From: Terrirhizobium terrae
Lineage (GTDB): Bacteria; Pseudomonadota; Alphaproteobacteria; Rhizobiales; Rhizobiaceae
Length of the DNA stretch: 64,000 nucleotides
Direction of reading: 5' to 3'
Assembly: GCF_030323265.1 (NCBI RefSeq)
Contig: NZ_CP104992.1
Location: 2,641,501-2,705,500, forward strand
Below are positions 9,043 through 17,967 of the stretch, piece by piece; position 1 is the first letter of the stretch, and each line of letters starts with the position of its first letter. The notes under the pieces are model-generated. The model did not search any database and was not told the DNA's origin. It saw only the letters and a program-made list of their open reading frames with translations. The position numbers and the translations under genes are program-made.

Positions 9043-9942
9043 CTACCACAGCACATTCCCGACAGGCTTGAGCGGCGTTGCCGGCTTGGGCTTGCCGATC
9101 AGCTGTTCGAGATCGATCTGGATTGTCCGGCAGATCGAGGACAGCGGCACGTCATGGGCACGGTTGGCGAACGGATCCTGCAGGTCGGCGCCGATCCGGT
9201 CCATGGCAAGCAGCATGAAGCCGACCACGGTGGAGGCGAGCGGCGTGAAGATCGTCAGCGTATCGACGAGCCCGATCGGCAGCAGGATACAGAAGGCATG
9301 CACGAACAGCGTCGGGTAATAGGCATATTCGCGCGGTAGCGGCGTGTTCTTGATCCGCTCCATGCCGCCCTGGGCATTGCTCATGTCGACGAGCAGGCTT
9401 TCGATCTGGATGCGGCGATAGCTGTCGATCCAGCCTTTGCTCTCCGCGTCGGCCAGCATCGCGGCGCTGCCGTTCAGGATGGCGTTCGGCGTGTTGTTGA
9501 AGCCGCGCACCTTCTCCGCCTCGTCCTCGGGCAGAAATTCATCGATCTCTTCGCAGGATTTCTGACTGCGCAGATGGCAGCGCAGGGCATGCACATAGGC
9601 GATCTGGCGGGTTACCAGCGTGCGGCGCAGGTGACGGCTCTCCGGCCGATCGTCGATCAGCGAATAGACCTCGCGGGCAAATGAGCGTGAGGCATTCACC
9701 ATTGCGCCCCACAGCGTGCGGGCCTCCCACCAGCGGTTATAGGCATTGTTGTTGCGGAAACCGAGAAACAGCGCGAGAGCTGAGCCAAGCAGGCTCATCG
9801 GCAGGACGGGCAGGTTGAGCCAGGGATGGGGAAGGTAGACATAGGCCAGCGTGACGGCCAGGTCCCAGAGAAACAGAAGGGCAAGCGGCCATCCGATATA
9901 GCCGAGCATGCGGTGCAGACGGGCGGACTGGGGTAAGACCAT
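9043..9942 (-). CDS. bestrophin-family channel (YneE type)
   Basis: A 299-residue inner-membrane protein. Hydrophobic segments occur near residues 15-35, 45-62, 210-230 and 235-250. Family landmarks are LGFRNNNAYNRWWEARTLWGAMVN near residues 60-83 and PFANRAHDVPLSSICRTIE-like sequence close to the C terminus (here ...RTIQIDLEQLIG). Bacterial bestrophins form pentameric ion channels; several conduct cations. It is monocistronic, lying between a terminator on each side. A CTGC-N3-GCAG palindrome is found about 50 bases upstream. Confidence 0.9.
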   Translation of the reverse strand: MVLPQSARLHRMLGYIGWPLALLFLWDLAVTLAYVYLPHPWLNLPVLPMSLLGSALALFLGFRNNNAYNRWWEARTLWGAMVNASRSFAREVYSLIDDRPESRHLRRTLVTRQIAYVHALRCHLRSQKSCEEIDEFLPEDEAEKVRGFNNTPNAILNGSAAMLADAESKGWIDSYRRIQIESLLVDMSNAQGGMERIKNTPLPREYAYYPTLFVHAFCILLPIGLVDTLTIFTPLASTVVGFMLLAMDRIGADLQDPFANRAHDVPLSSICRTIQIDLEQLIGKPKPATPLKPVGNVLW

Positions 9943-9989
9943 GAAAAGCTTCCTCGTTCACTCGCTTAAATGCGCAATTTCGAACTTAA

Positions 9990-10002
9990 GCTGCATTGCA
10001 GC
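9990..10002. promoter_or_regulatory. GCTGCATTGCAGC palindrome upstream of bestrophin
   Basis: A perfect 13-base palindrome of the form CTGC-N3-GCAG, which is the site type described for PhaR/AniA regulators of polyhydroxybutyrate metabolism. It is 48 bases before the bestrophin start. Assigning PhaR is an inference from motif alone. Confidence 0.35.
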
Positions 10003-10128
10003 AATTTCGAGGTGCGGTGCAGCAATCGAGGTCGCCAACGGGCGCCGAAATTAATTTCACCATGCCGGGCAGGGAGGTTCCCGCGATAAACTTTTTTGAG
10101 CGGGATTTTGCGCAGCTGTTCAAACGAA

Positions 10129-10155
10129 AAATGCCCGGCGCTTGGCCGGGCATTT
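10129..10155 (-). terminator. terminator of the glucose dehydrogenase gene
   Basis: Eleven-base arms AAATGCCCGGC and GCCGGGCATTT with a 5-base loop; on the minus strand the stem is followed by TTTTTCG. It lies 25 bases beyond the dehydrogenase stop codon. Confidence 0.85.
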
Positions 10156-10179
10156 CGAGCATTTGTGGCGAACCGATGA

Positions 10180-12608
10180 TCAGTTTGGCAGTGCGTAGGC
10201 GATCACGTAGTCGCCGCGGTCGGGCGACTGGCGGGCGCCGCCGGCTGAGATGACGACATACTGCTTGCCGGTCTTCGGCGATTTGTAGGTCATCGGTGTG
10301 CCCTGGCTGCCGACCGGCATGCGGGCCTTCCAGATTTCCTTGCCCGTGGCTGAGTCGAAGGCGCGCAGATAGTAGTCCTGGGTGGCGGCGAAGAAGACGA
10401 GGCCGCCCTGGGTGGCGAGCGAGCCGCCGATGGTCGGCATGCCGATCGGGATCTGCATGCCCATCTTGATACCGAACGGGCCGGTATCCTGCACCGTGCC
10501 GAGCGGCACCTGCCACTTTATCTTCTGCGTCGTCATGTCGATCGCCGTCAGCGAACCGAAAGGCGGTTCCTGGCAGGGAATGCCGAGCGCCGACAGGAAG
10601 CGGTTCTTGTCGACGGCATAGGGCGTACCCTTCATCGGCACGACGCCCATGACCGTGTTGGTTGCTTCCGAACCGCTGGCAACGGCCGTCGTCGGTGCGG
10701 CTTCCTTCATCTGGATCCAGAGGCCGAGGCGCATGTCGTTGACGAAAACGGTGTTCGTCGTGGGATCGGTGGAAACGCCGCCCCAGTTCATGCCGCCGAG
10801 CGAGCCCGGGAAGTTGAGCGCGAGGTCCGTGCCTGGCACCGTATAGACGCCGTCATAGCGCATGCTCTTGAACGAGATGCGGCACAGAAGCTGGTCGAAC
10901 GGGGTCGCGCCCCACATGTCGCTTTCGGTCAGCGTCTGGGCGCCGATCTGCGGCATGCCGACGGAAAGCTTCTGCGTCGGCGCATAGGGCTCGTACGGGA
11001 TCTTGCCTGGCTTGACCGGAACTTCTTCCACCTTGGTCAGCGGCTGGCCGGTGGCGCGGTCGAGAACCCAGATCTGGCCGGCCTTGGTGCCGAACACGAG
11101 TGCCGGAACGGTCGTGCCGTCACCCTTCGGGAAATCGACGAAGGACGGCGCCATCGGCACGTCGAAATCCCAGAGGTCGTTATGGACCGTCTGGTAGACC
11201 CATTTCTCGCGCCCGGTCGTGGCGTCGAGCGCCAGCATGGAGGCGCCATACTTGTGGTCGAGATCCGTGCGGGTTGCGCCATAGAGGTCGACAGACGGGC
11301 TGCCGACCGGCAGGAACACGGTGTTGGAAGCCGCGTCATAGGACGTGCCGGCCCAGACGTTCGGGGTCGAACGCTTGTAGGTGTGGCCGTCTTCCGGTGC
11401 TGTGTTGACCGTCGGGTTGCCCGGGTCGAAGGCCCAGCGCAGAGCGCCGGTGACGACGTCGAAGCCGCGCATAACGCCACCCGGCATGTCGGTCTGCACG
11501 TTGTCGGCAATGCGGCCGCCGACGATGATCGTCGTGCCGGCAACTGTTGGTGCGGCCGTCAAGACGTATTGCGGATCGGGTGCATCACCGAGGCCGATCT
11601 TCAGGTCGACACGGCCATTGTTGCCGAAGTCCGGGCAGAAGGCGCCGGTATCGGCATCGAGCGCGATCAGCTCGGCCTGGATGGTGTTCATGATGATGCG
11701 GCGCTGGCAGAGCGCGCCTTCGGCAACGTTCACAGGAGTAACCGGCGTCGAACCTTCGATCGTCGGCTGGACGAGCGGCGCGGCTGCATCGAAATAGGCA
11801 AGACCGCGGCAGCGCATCCAGACGGACGACTTTGCGTTGATCTCGTTCTTCCAGATCTCCTTGCCCGTATCGGCATCGATGGCGATGACGTTGTTGTGCG
11901 GGGTGCAGAGGAAGACGCGGTCGTTGACCTGAAGCGGTGTCAGCTGGTCTTCCGCGCCGCCACCACCGGGGCTGATCGGCGTATCGCCGGTCCGGTAGGT
12001 CCAGGCAACGGTCAGGTCCTTGACGTTGTCACGGGTGATCTGGTCGAGCGCGGCAAAGCGCGATCCGCCATTGGTATTGCCATAGGCTTCCCAGTTCTTC
12101 TGCTCATTGGCCGGATCGACCGGAGTGAGTGGCGCAGGGTGCCGGAAAAGGCAACGGTCGGATGCGGCACGAACATGCCGGCGAAACCGGCAGCCGAGGC
12201 GACGGCGAGCACGGCGGCGACGGCGAAGGACGGGAGGTAGGCCGGCGTCTTGCCGGCGGCACGGCGCAAGAGTGGGAAGCTGAGCGCGATCACGGTCGCA
12301 CCGACGCCGAAGGCCAGCAGGCGCGAGATCAGCGGCCAGAAATCGAGGCCCGCGTCCCAGACGGCCCAGATGGCGGTGAGGATGGTGACCAAGCCGAAAA
12401 GAAGCGCGCCGGACGGCTTGCGCAGGATGGTCAGCACGCCGGCTGCGATGATGGCGATGCCGGCCAGCAGGAAGTAGAGGCTGCCGCCGAGCATGACGAG
12501 CTTGCCCCCGCCGATGGCGAAGAACAGGCCTGCGAGTACGAGAACGGCGCCGAGGACGAACAGCCAGGTCTTGGCGATCGCGGAGAGGGCGCTCCGAGAG
12601 GTTTCCAT
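10180..12608 (-). pseudogene. gcd: membrane-bound PQQ-dependent glucose dehydrogenase, one frameshift
   Basis: The first frame (METSRSALSAIAKTW...) has about five membrane segments in residues 1-150, the anchor typical of quinoprotein glucose dehydrogenase. After FSGT the frame breaks near 12140 (CTGCGCCACTC); restoring one base continues PLTPVDPANEQKNWEAYGNT and the beta-propeller of the PQQ enzyme to the stop at 10180 without further interruption, giving 809 residues, the normal size. The enzyme oxidises glucose to gluconolactone in the periplasm and feeds ubiquinone; gluconic acid release solubilises phosphate in soil bacteria. PQQ synthesis genes are not in this window. ATG 12608 is preferred over the upstream TTG; GGAG is 12 bases away. 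Confidence 0.88.
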
Positions 12609-12941
12609 GGGTATTTCTAGCTCCAGTTTCGGGTTCGACAATGTCGACAGCCGAAATCCCCGGGAGTGACGTCAGGAGCGGAATAGAGGTTCAAGATGCG
12701 CCTACCATGCTTCTGTCGAAGGACGCCGGCGGCGGGCCGGTCATCTGTGACCGGCGGGTCGGGAGCGTCCTCTCGAGGACTTCGTCTCAAGGTCTGGCAC
12801 GCCCTCCCATCGCGCGACAGCCGCAGGCATTTTAATGCCCGCGCTGCGGTATAATGCCGCCTGCGACGAAATTGCAAGAGAATGTATGTACTATTTCGTA
12901 CACGAAGCGTTCAATGTTTCCGCGTATCTGAAAATGCGCTG
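12609..12941. other. intergenic region between gcd and the MarR gene
   Basis: About 330 bases without a convincing gene. It holds the gcd promoter region on the minus strand and the 3' flank of the MarR gene. I see no clear stem-loop, operator or conserved small frame. Confidence 0.5.
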
Positions 12942-13406
12942 TTATTCACCTGTTTTCAGCGAATTGCGGAGAGAGATTCTGCGCACCGCGAGAGACCCGC
13001 CGTCGCCCAGTTCCTGATCGATCTCGGCATGGACGCGCGTCCAGATCGGCACGGCGGCAGACAGTATCGCCATGCCCTCGTCGGTCAAGGTCAGAAGGCG
13101 ACCGCGGCGGTCCTTGGGATCGCTCTCGCTCTTCACCAGCCCACGGCGCTCCAGCACTTTCAGCGCCGCCGTCAGCGTCGTGCGATCCATGGCAAGCAGA
13201 TCGCAGACGGATTTCATCGTCGCGGGCACCGGCCGGTTCAAGGACATCATCAGCGAGAACTGGCCGTTGTTCAGCCCGATTGGCTTCATCGCCACGTCGA
13301 AGCGACGGGCGAGAGCACGGGCCGCTCGCTGCACATGCAGGCACAGGCACGTGTCGCGCACATGCAGGGTAGTGGAGAATGGAACCGAATCGAGATTTGA
13401 CATCAT
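12942..13406 (-). CDS. MarR-family transcriptional regulator
   Basis: A 154-residue winged-helix protein. The N-terminal part has several cysteines (DTCLCLHVQRAARALARRFD), the recognition helix region is MDRTTLTAALKVLERRGLV and the wing SDPKDRRGRLLTLTDEG. Start is either of two adjacent ATG codons (13406 or 13403). It is divergent from a four-gene cluster starting at 13459 with a 16-base palindrome between, so it is likely an autoregulated repressor of that cluster. The paired Cys near the N terminus suggests possible thiol or electrophile sensing, but that is inference. Confidence 0.9.
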   Translation of the reverse strand: MMSNLDSVPFSTTLHVRDTCLCLHVQRAARALARRFDVAMKPIGLNNGQFSLMMSLNRPVPATMKSVCDLLAMDRTTLTAALKVLERRGLVKSESDPKDRRGRLLTLTDEGMAILSAAVPIWTRVHAEIDQELGDGGSLAVRRISLRNSLKTGE

Positions 13407-13415
13407 GGGATAATC

Positions 13416-13431
13416 ATGTTGATATCAACGT
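13416..13431. promoter_or_regulatory. candidate MarR operator ATGTTGATATCAACGT
   Basis: A 16-base dyad with perfect core GTTGATATCAAC, placed 10 bases from the MarR start and 28 bases from the DUF899 start. A site identical at 13 of 16 positions lies at 20747-20762. Confidence 0.7.
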
Positions 13432-13458
13432 AATCTGTCAAGGAAGAGGAGGCCTGAG

Positions 13459-14214
13459 ATGGACGTGACCGTTTCCGCGAAGAACCCCGTGATCGACAAG
13501 GACGAGTGGCGCGACGCGCGGCTGAAGCTTCTGGAGTTGGAAAAGGAGGAGACGCGGCTGCGCGACAAGGTCCGCGCCGCTCGCCAGGCGCTGCCCTGGG
13601 TAAAGGTCGAGAAGGACTACGCCTTCGACACGCTTGCCGGCCGCAAGACCTTCGCCGAACTGTTCGACGGCCGCAGCCAGCTGCTCGTCTACCATTTCAT
13701 GCTCGGGCCGGATTGGGAGGAGGGCTGTATCGGCTGCTCCTTCTTCTGCGATCACATCGAGGGCGCCCTGCCGCATCTCAACAATCACGACGTCACCTGG
13801 GTCGCCGTGTCCCGCGCGCCGCTCGACAAGATCGAGGCCTATCGCAAGCGCATGGGCTGGAATTTTCCCTGGGTCTCGTCCTTCGGCAGCGATTTCAACT
13901 ATGACTACGACGTCTCGTTTTCCGATGAGGAGCGGGCGTCGGGCGCGGTCCAATACAATTACCGCAAGGTGCCGACCGATCAGATCGCGGATGAAGAACA
14001 CGGCATGTCCTCCTTCTATCGCGACGAGGCGACCGGCGAGATATTTCACACCTATTCCACCTATGCCCGCGGCGGCGAGGAAGTCTGCGGCACGCTGATG
14101 CTGCTCGATCGCGCGCCGCTCGGCCGCAACGAGACGTCGACCATGAGCTTTCTCAAGCGTCACGACGAGTATGAGCAGAAGCCCGAGAATGGGTCTTCAT
14201 CCTGCTGCCATTGA
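13459..14214 (+). CDS. DUF899 thioredoxin-like family protein
   Basis: A 251-residue cytoplasmic protein of the DUF899 family, which has a thioredoxin-like fold. Characteristic blocks are LPWVKVEKDYAF, LLVYHFMLGPDWEEGCIGC (paired Cys about residues 92-95), CDHIEGALPHLNNHDV, AVSRAPLDKIEAY and GWNFPWVSSFGSDFNYD. The C terminus ends in CCH. Strong ribosome site GAGGAGG. First gene of a run with two DUF1579 genes and a VOC gene, divergent from MarR. Some DUF899 proteins are annotated as thiol-disulfide isomerases; no reaction is proven. Confidence 0.9.
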   Translation: MDVTVSAKNPVIDKDEWRDARLKLLELEKEETRLRDKVRAARQALPWVKVEKDYAFDTLAGRKTFAELFDGRSQLLVYHFMLGPDWEEGCIGCSFFCDHIEGALPHLNNHDVTWVAVSRAPLDKIEAYRKRMGWNFPWVSSFGSDFNYDYDVSFSDEERASGAVQYNYRKVPTDQIADEEHGMSSFYRDEATGEIFHTYSTYARGGEEVCGTLMLLDRAPLGRNETSTMSFLKRHDEYEQKPENGSSSCCH

Positions 14215-14249
14215 GGCGGCGTAAGGTCAAAAACTTCAGGGAGGAAGAT

Positions 14250-14720
14250 ATGACCATGGTCATGGCCAAGCCGCGCGCCGAGCACGGCTTTCTGGAAAAG
14301 ATGGTCGGCAGCTGGGATGTCACCTCGGACATGAGCGCCGGCATCCCCTGGGTCGAGGAGGTCCGCTCGCTGCAGGGCATCTGGATCGTCGCGGAAGGAA
14401 GCGGCGACATGCCGGGCGGGGAAGGGCCGGCAACGACCATGCTGACCCTCGGCTTCGATGCGGCCAAGGGCAAGTATGTCGGCACCTGGCTCGGCTCGAT
14501 GATGGACTATCTGTGGGTCTATGAAGGTGAAGTCGAGCCCGACGGCAAGACGCTCAGCCTCTACACGATCGGCCCGTCGATGAGCGGCGAGGGCATGGCC
14601 GACTATCGCGAACGAGTCACCTTCCTGAGCGACGACCACCGCACCTTCACCTCCGCCGCCAAACAGCCGGACGGCAGCTGGAAGCAGTTCATGGAAGCGC
14701 ATTACCATCGGAAGAGCTGA
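14250..14720 (+). CDS. DUF1579 family protein (copy 1)
   Basis: A 156-residue soluble protein beginning MTMVMAKPRAEHGFLEKMVG. Start chosen at 14250, where GGGAGGAAG lies upstream. Family pattern: GSWDVTSD near the N terminus, LQGIWIVAEGSGDMPGG, TMLTLGFDAAKGKYVGTW, and a C-terminal KQPDGSWKQFMEAHYHRKS. DUF1579 folds as a small beta barrel resembling lipocalin-like or START-adjacent proteins, function unknown. It is a clear paralogue of the next gene and is 35 bases after the DUF899 gene, thus probably the same transcript. Confidence 0.88.
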   Translation: MTMVMAKPRAEHGFLEKMVGSWDVTSDMSAGIPWVEEVRSLQGIWIVAEGSGDMPGGEGPATTMLTLGFDAAKGKYVGTWLGSMMDYLWVYEGEVEPDGKTLSLYTIGPSMSGEGMADYRERVTFLSDDHRTFTSAAKQPDGSWKQFMEAHYHRKS

Positions 14721-14769
14721 TATCGGCTCGCCGCACCCGCCCACCTGCTCGAACCCGAAGGAGAGAACG

Positions 14770-15243
14770 ATGAGCGCAGCAGAGATGTATAAGCCCCAGC
14801 CCGAACATTTCGCGTTGGAGCGCATGGTCGGCACCTGGGACGTGAAATCCTCGATGACCGGGCCCTATGCCCGCTGGACTGAAACCTGCCGTTCGCTGGA
14901 TGGCATGTGGTATGTCGCCGAAGGCGAGGGTGATGTGCCCGGCGGCTGGGCGAAAACCATTCTGACGGTGGGCTACGATCCCGAAAAGGGCAAATATGTC
15001 GGCTCTTGGATCGGCACGATGATGGGCATGCTCTGGACCTATGAGGGCGATTTGTCCGAGGATGGCAACACGCTCAGCCTCTACACGACCGGGCCGGATT
15101 TCGAAGGCAGCGGCGGCACCGTCGAATACCGCGAACAGATCGTCTTCGAGGATGACGACCACCGGCTTTTCACCTCGGCCACAAAGCAGCCGGACGGCAG
15201 CTGGAAGACATTTCAGGACATTCATTACACCCGCAAGAGCTGA
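14770..15243 (+). CDS. DUF1579 family protein (copy 2)
   Basis: A 157-residue paralogue of the preceding gene: GTWDVKSS, LDGMWYVAEGEGDVPGG, TILTVGYDPEKGKYVGSW and the terminal block KQPDGSWKTFQDIHYTRKS align block for block. GGAG lies at the right distance before ATG 14770. Cytoplasmic, no signal peptide. A tandem duplication inside an operon suggests either dosage or a heterodimer; no function is known. Confidence 0.88.
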   Translation: MSAAEMYKPQPEHFALERMVGTWDVKSSMTGPYARWTETCRSLDGMWYVAEGEGDVPGGWAKTILTVGYDPEKGKYVGSWIGTMMGMLWTYEGDLSEDGNTLSLYTTGPDFEGSGGTVEYREQIVFEDDDHRLFTSATKQPDGSWKTFQDIHYTRKS

Positions 15244-15282
15244 AGCGCGGCGTTCGCCGCCTATCGAGAGGAGATGACGACA

Positions 15283-16125
15283 ATGTTGCAGACTGCCTCG
15301 AAATCACGATCAGATACCCATGGAAAGTTCATCTGGTGCGAGTTGATGACCTCCGACACCAAGGCCGCCGGCGAGTTCTATTCGTCGGTCATTGGCTGGA
15401 AGATCGGCGAAATGCCGGTGTCCGTCGAAGATCCGGGTGAAGCCGGGGGCAGCGAGGACATGCCCTATTTCCTGTTCGAGATGGGCGAGGGCGACGATTG
15501 CCCGGGCATCGGCGGCATGATGTCGTTTCCCGCGGAGCTGGAAGGCAAGCTGCCGCCGAACTGGACCGGCTATGTCGCCGTCGATGATGTCGACCAGACG
15601 GCTAAGGACTATGTGGCCCTCGGCGGCAACGTTCAACGGGAGCCCGCCGACATCCCGGGTATCGGCCGCTTTGCCGTCGTTGCTGATCCCCATGGCGCGG
15701 TGATCTGCATCATGACGCCGCTCCCGCCGGAAAATCCGCCGCGGGAACTCGGCCCCAATGACCCCGGCAATGTCGGCTGGCGCGAACTCTACGCCGGCAA
15801 TGTCGACGAGGCTTTCGACTTCTATTCGAAAGTTTTCGGCTGGACCAAGGACCATGATTTCGACATGGGCGAAATGGGGCCCTACCGCATCTTCGCCCAT
15901 GGCGGGGAAGCGGTCGGCGGAATGATGAAGATGCCGGCGGGCGTTCCGATCCCGTGCTGGAGTTACTATTTCAACGTCGAGGCGATCGATGCCGCGATCG
16001 AGCGGGTCAAGGCCGGCGGCGGCCAGGTCGTCAACGGTCCGATGCCGGTGCCGGGCGACAGCTGGATCATCCAGGCCACAGACCCCCAAGGGGCCTTTTT
16101 CTGCCTGGTGGCGCCGAAGCGCTGA
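15283..16125 (+). CDS. VOC family protein, two tandem glyoxalase-like domains
   Basis: About 280 residues containing two vicinal-oxygen-chelate modules. The first starts GKFIWCELMTSDTKAAGEFY; the second starts VGWRELYAGNVDEAFDFYSKVFGW. Each ends in an ATDPQGA or VADPHGA block. This arrangement resembles the CFP32/27-kDa glyoxalase-like proteins; the metal site is not fully conserved, so activity is uncertain. Two ATG codons compete: 15274 touches the ribosome site GAGAGGAG, so 15283, nine bases downstream of it, is preferred. Last gene of the MarR-linked cluster. Confidence 0.88.
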   Translation: MLQTASKSRSDTHGKFIWCELMTSDTKAAGEFYSSVIGWKIGEMPVSVEDPGEAGGSEDMPYFLFEMGEGDDCPGIGGMMSFPAELEGKLPPNWTGYVAVDDVDQTAKDYVALGGNVQREPADIPGIGRFAVVADPHGAVICIMTPLPPENPPRELGPNDPGNVGWRELYAGNVDEAFDFYSKVFGWTKDHDFDMGEMGPYRIFAHGGEAVGGMMKMPAGVPIPCWSYYFNVEAIDAAIERVKAGGGQVVNGPMPVPGDSWIIQATDPQGAFFCLVAPKR

Positions 16126-16144
16126 CCACTGCGATAGAAAGTAA

Positions 16145-16172
16145 GGTGCAGGACATTCTCATGTCCTGCACC
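16145..16172. terminator. long perfect hairpin between convergent genes
   Basis: Twelve-base perfect arms GGTGCAGGACAT / ATGTCCTGCACC with a 4-base loop. There is no T run on the plus strand and only TTAC on the minus strand, so it may be a rho-independent terminator of weak type or an RNA-stabilising hairpin. Confidence 0.5.
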
Positions 16173-16188
16173 AGTCCGTCGGCATGTC

Positions 16189-17789
16189 TCAGCGGCGTCC
16201 GCCATGGACGCGCTGCAGCGGAACGACCTTGCTGGCCTGGCGCTGCAGGTTGGAATGGACATAGGAGATGAACAGGTCGGCGGGCATCGGCTTGCCGTAA
16301 TACCAGCCCTGAGCGAACTCTACGCCGTGCTCGATCAGGTAGTCGGCCTGTTCCTTCGTCTCGACCCCTTCTGCCACGACGCTGAGCTTCAACGCCTTCG
16401 CCATGTCGATAATGTAGGAGACGACGGAGCTCGTGGCGGTCTGTTTGTTGATCGTGTCGATGAAGGACTTGTCGATTTTCAGCGCGTCCAGCGGCAGGCT
16501 CTGCAGATATTGCAGGCTGGAATAGCCGGTTCCGAAATCGTCGATTGCAACCTTGTAACCGCGAGCGCGGGCCTCGGCGATCGTCTTGCTCGCTTCGGTG
16601 ATGTCGAGCAGGCCACGCTCCGTGGCTTCCATCCAGATCTGCCGGTTCTCGATGCCAGTGCGGCCGATGCGCTTCTCCACCGTCTCGAGAATGCGACCGG
16701 TCTTGATGTCGTCGGCGCAGAAATTGATCGCCACATGCAGCGACCGATGCTGGACGAGCAACTCGTTCAGGTCCCTGACCACGGCATCCAGCACCTGGTC
16801 GGTGATCGGTTTGATAAGCCCGCTCTGTTCGGCAAGCGGAATGAAGAGATCGGGTCGTACGAGGCTGCCGTCCGGCCGCTTCCACCGGACCAATGCCTCC
16901 GCGCCGACGCAGAGCCCCGTCGCCAGTTCGACGATCGGCTGGTAGTGCACGATGAATTCGCGTTTGCGCACGGCAATCTGCAATTCGCTGAGCGGCGAAA
17001 GCCGCTTGCGCGACATGCGAACCACGAGCGCCACGATGAAGAGCGAGGCGAAGGCACCGAAGGGCAGGAAGACCACGAGCTGGCCCTGGAAATGCTCGTA
17101 AAGTTCGTCCTGCTGATTGAGGGCGATGGCCGTCCATCCCGCCTCTGAGGCGACGGCATAGACATGGTCATTTTCCAACCCTCGGCTGCTTTCCCGCGCA
17201 CGCTCCTCGGTCTCGGCCGAAACCGTTCCGTTCAGGCTGGCAGCCTTGGCGCCATTCGGCGCGATGATGGCGATACGAATGTGATTGTCAGCGAGAAGAT
17301 CGATAGGCCGGATGGGGTCGATCAGCGCATTGTGTCGGCCGACCTGCACCACCGTCATTGGATCGGCGCCGCTGAAAAGCGGAGGGACGGCAACCCAGGC
17401 CTGGATATCATCGCCCATGGTGAAGTCGGGCGCCTGCTGGTCGATCCTTTTCGTCACTTGCCCCCAGGAGGTGCATTTCAACAGGCCACCGTCGAGAAAG
17501 CCGATTTCCTTGATGCTGCGCGAATTGATCGTCAGTCGACGCATCTCGCCGACATGCGCATCCGAACAAGGGGAAAGGAAGCATTACCGTCGATCGCACG
17601 CAGGGTCGCGGCGGCATGAAGGATGGATCGCTCGGTGCGGGCAACAGCCTGCTGCGCGATCTCCATCAGCCTGTCCTGTTCGGTCTTCACCGACAGCGAC
17701 CAGGCCGCGTAGATCGTGATGGACAACGGAAGGAGCACCCCGACAAGCGCGAGTATGGTGGCTTGGGCTATGACCCCTGATCGCTTCAC
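16189..17789 (-). pseudogene. CSS-motif EAL c-di-GMP phosphodiesterase, one frameshift
   Basis: The first frame (MKRSGVIAQATILAL...) gives a membrane segment, then an aligned periplasmic region up to AIDGNASFP. One base missing near 17568-17575 (run CCCC) hides the restored CSDAHVGEMRRLTINS, the CSS-domain motif. The main frame then has the periplasmic CSS domain, a second membrane segment (LVVFLPFGAFASLFIVALVV) and a complete EAL domain: GAEALVRWKRPDG, NFCADD, DDFGTGYSSLQYLQ, KIDKSF, VAEGVET. Repaired length is 533 residues, standard for this class. Such proteins degrade c-di-GMP in response to periplasmic redox state of the CSS cysteines. Confidence 0.88.
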
Positions 17790-17967
17790 TGGCGCCTCGC
17801 TCGTGCAATAAAGTCACGGGAATACCGGCGCACACTAGAAGCGAGGTGTTAAGGCAACGTCTCCATAATGCCTTGAATCACCATCTATTTTCGCATTGCA
17901 GCAGAAAATTCCTCGGTTGCAGCGCTATACGGCAACCAAGGGTATTGCTCTCTCAAGGCGCCAGCAA

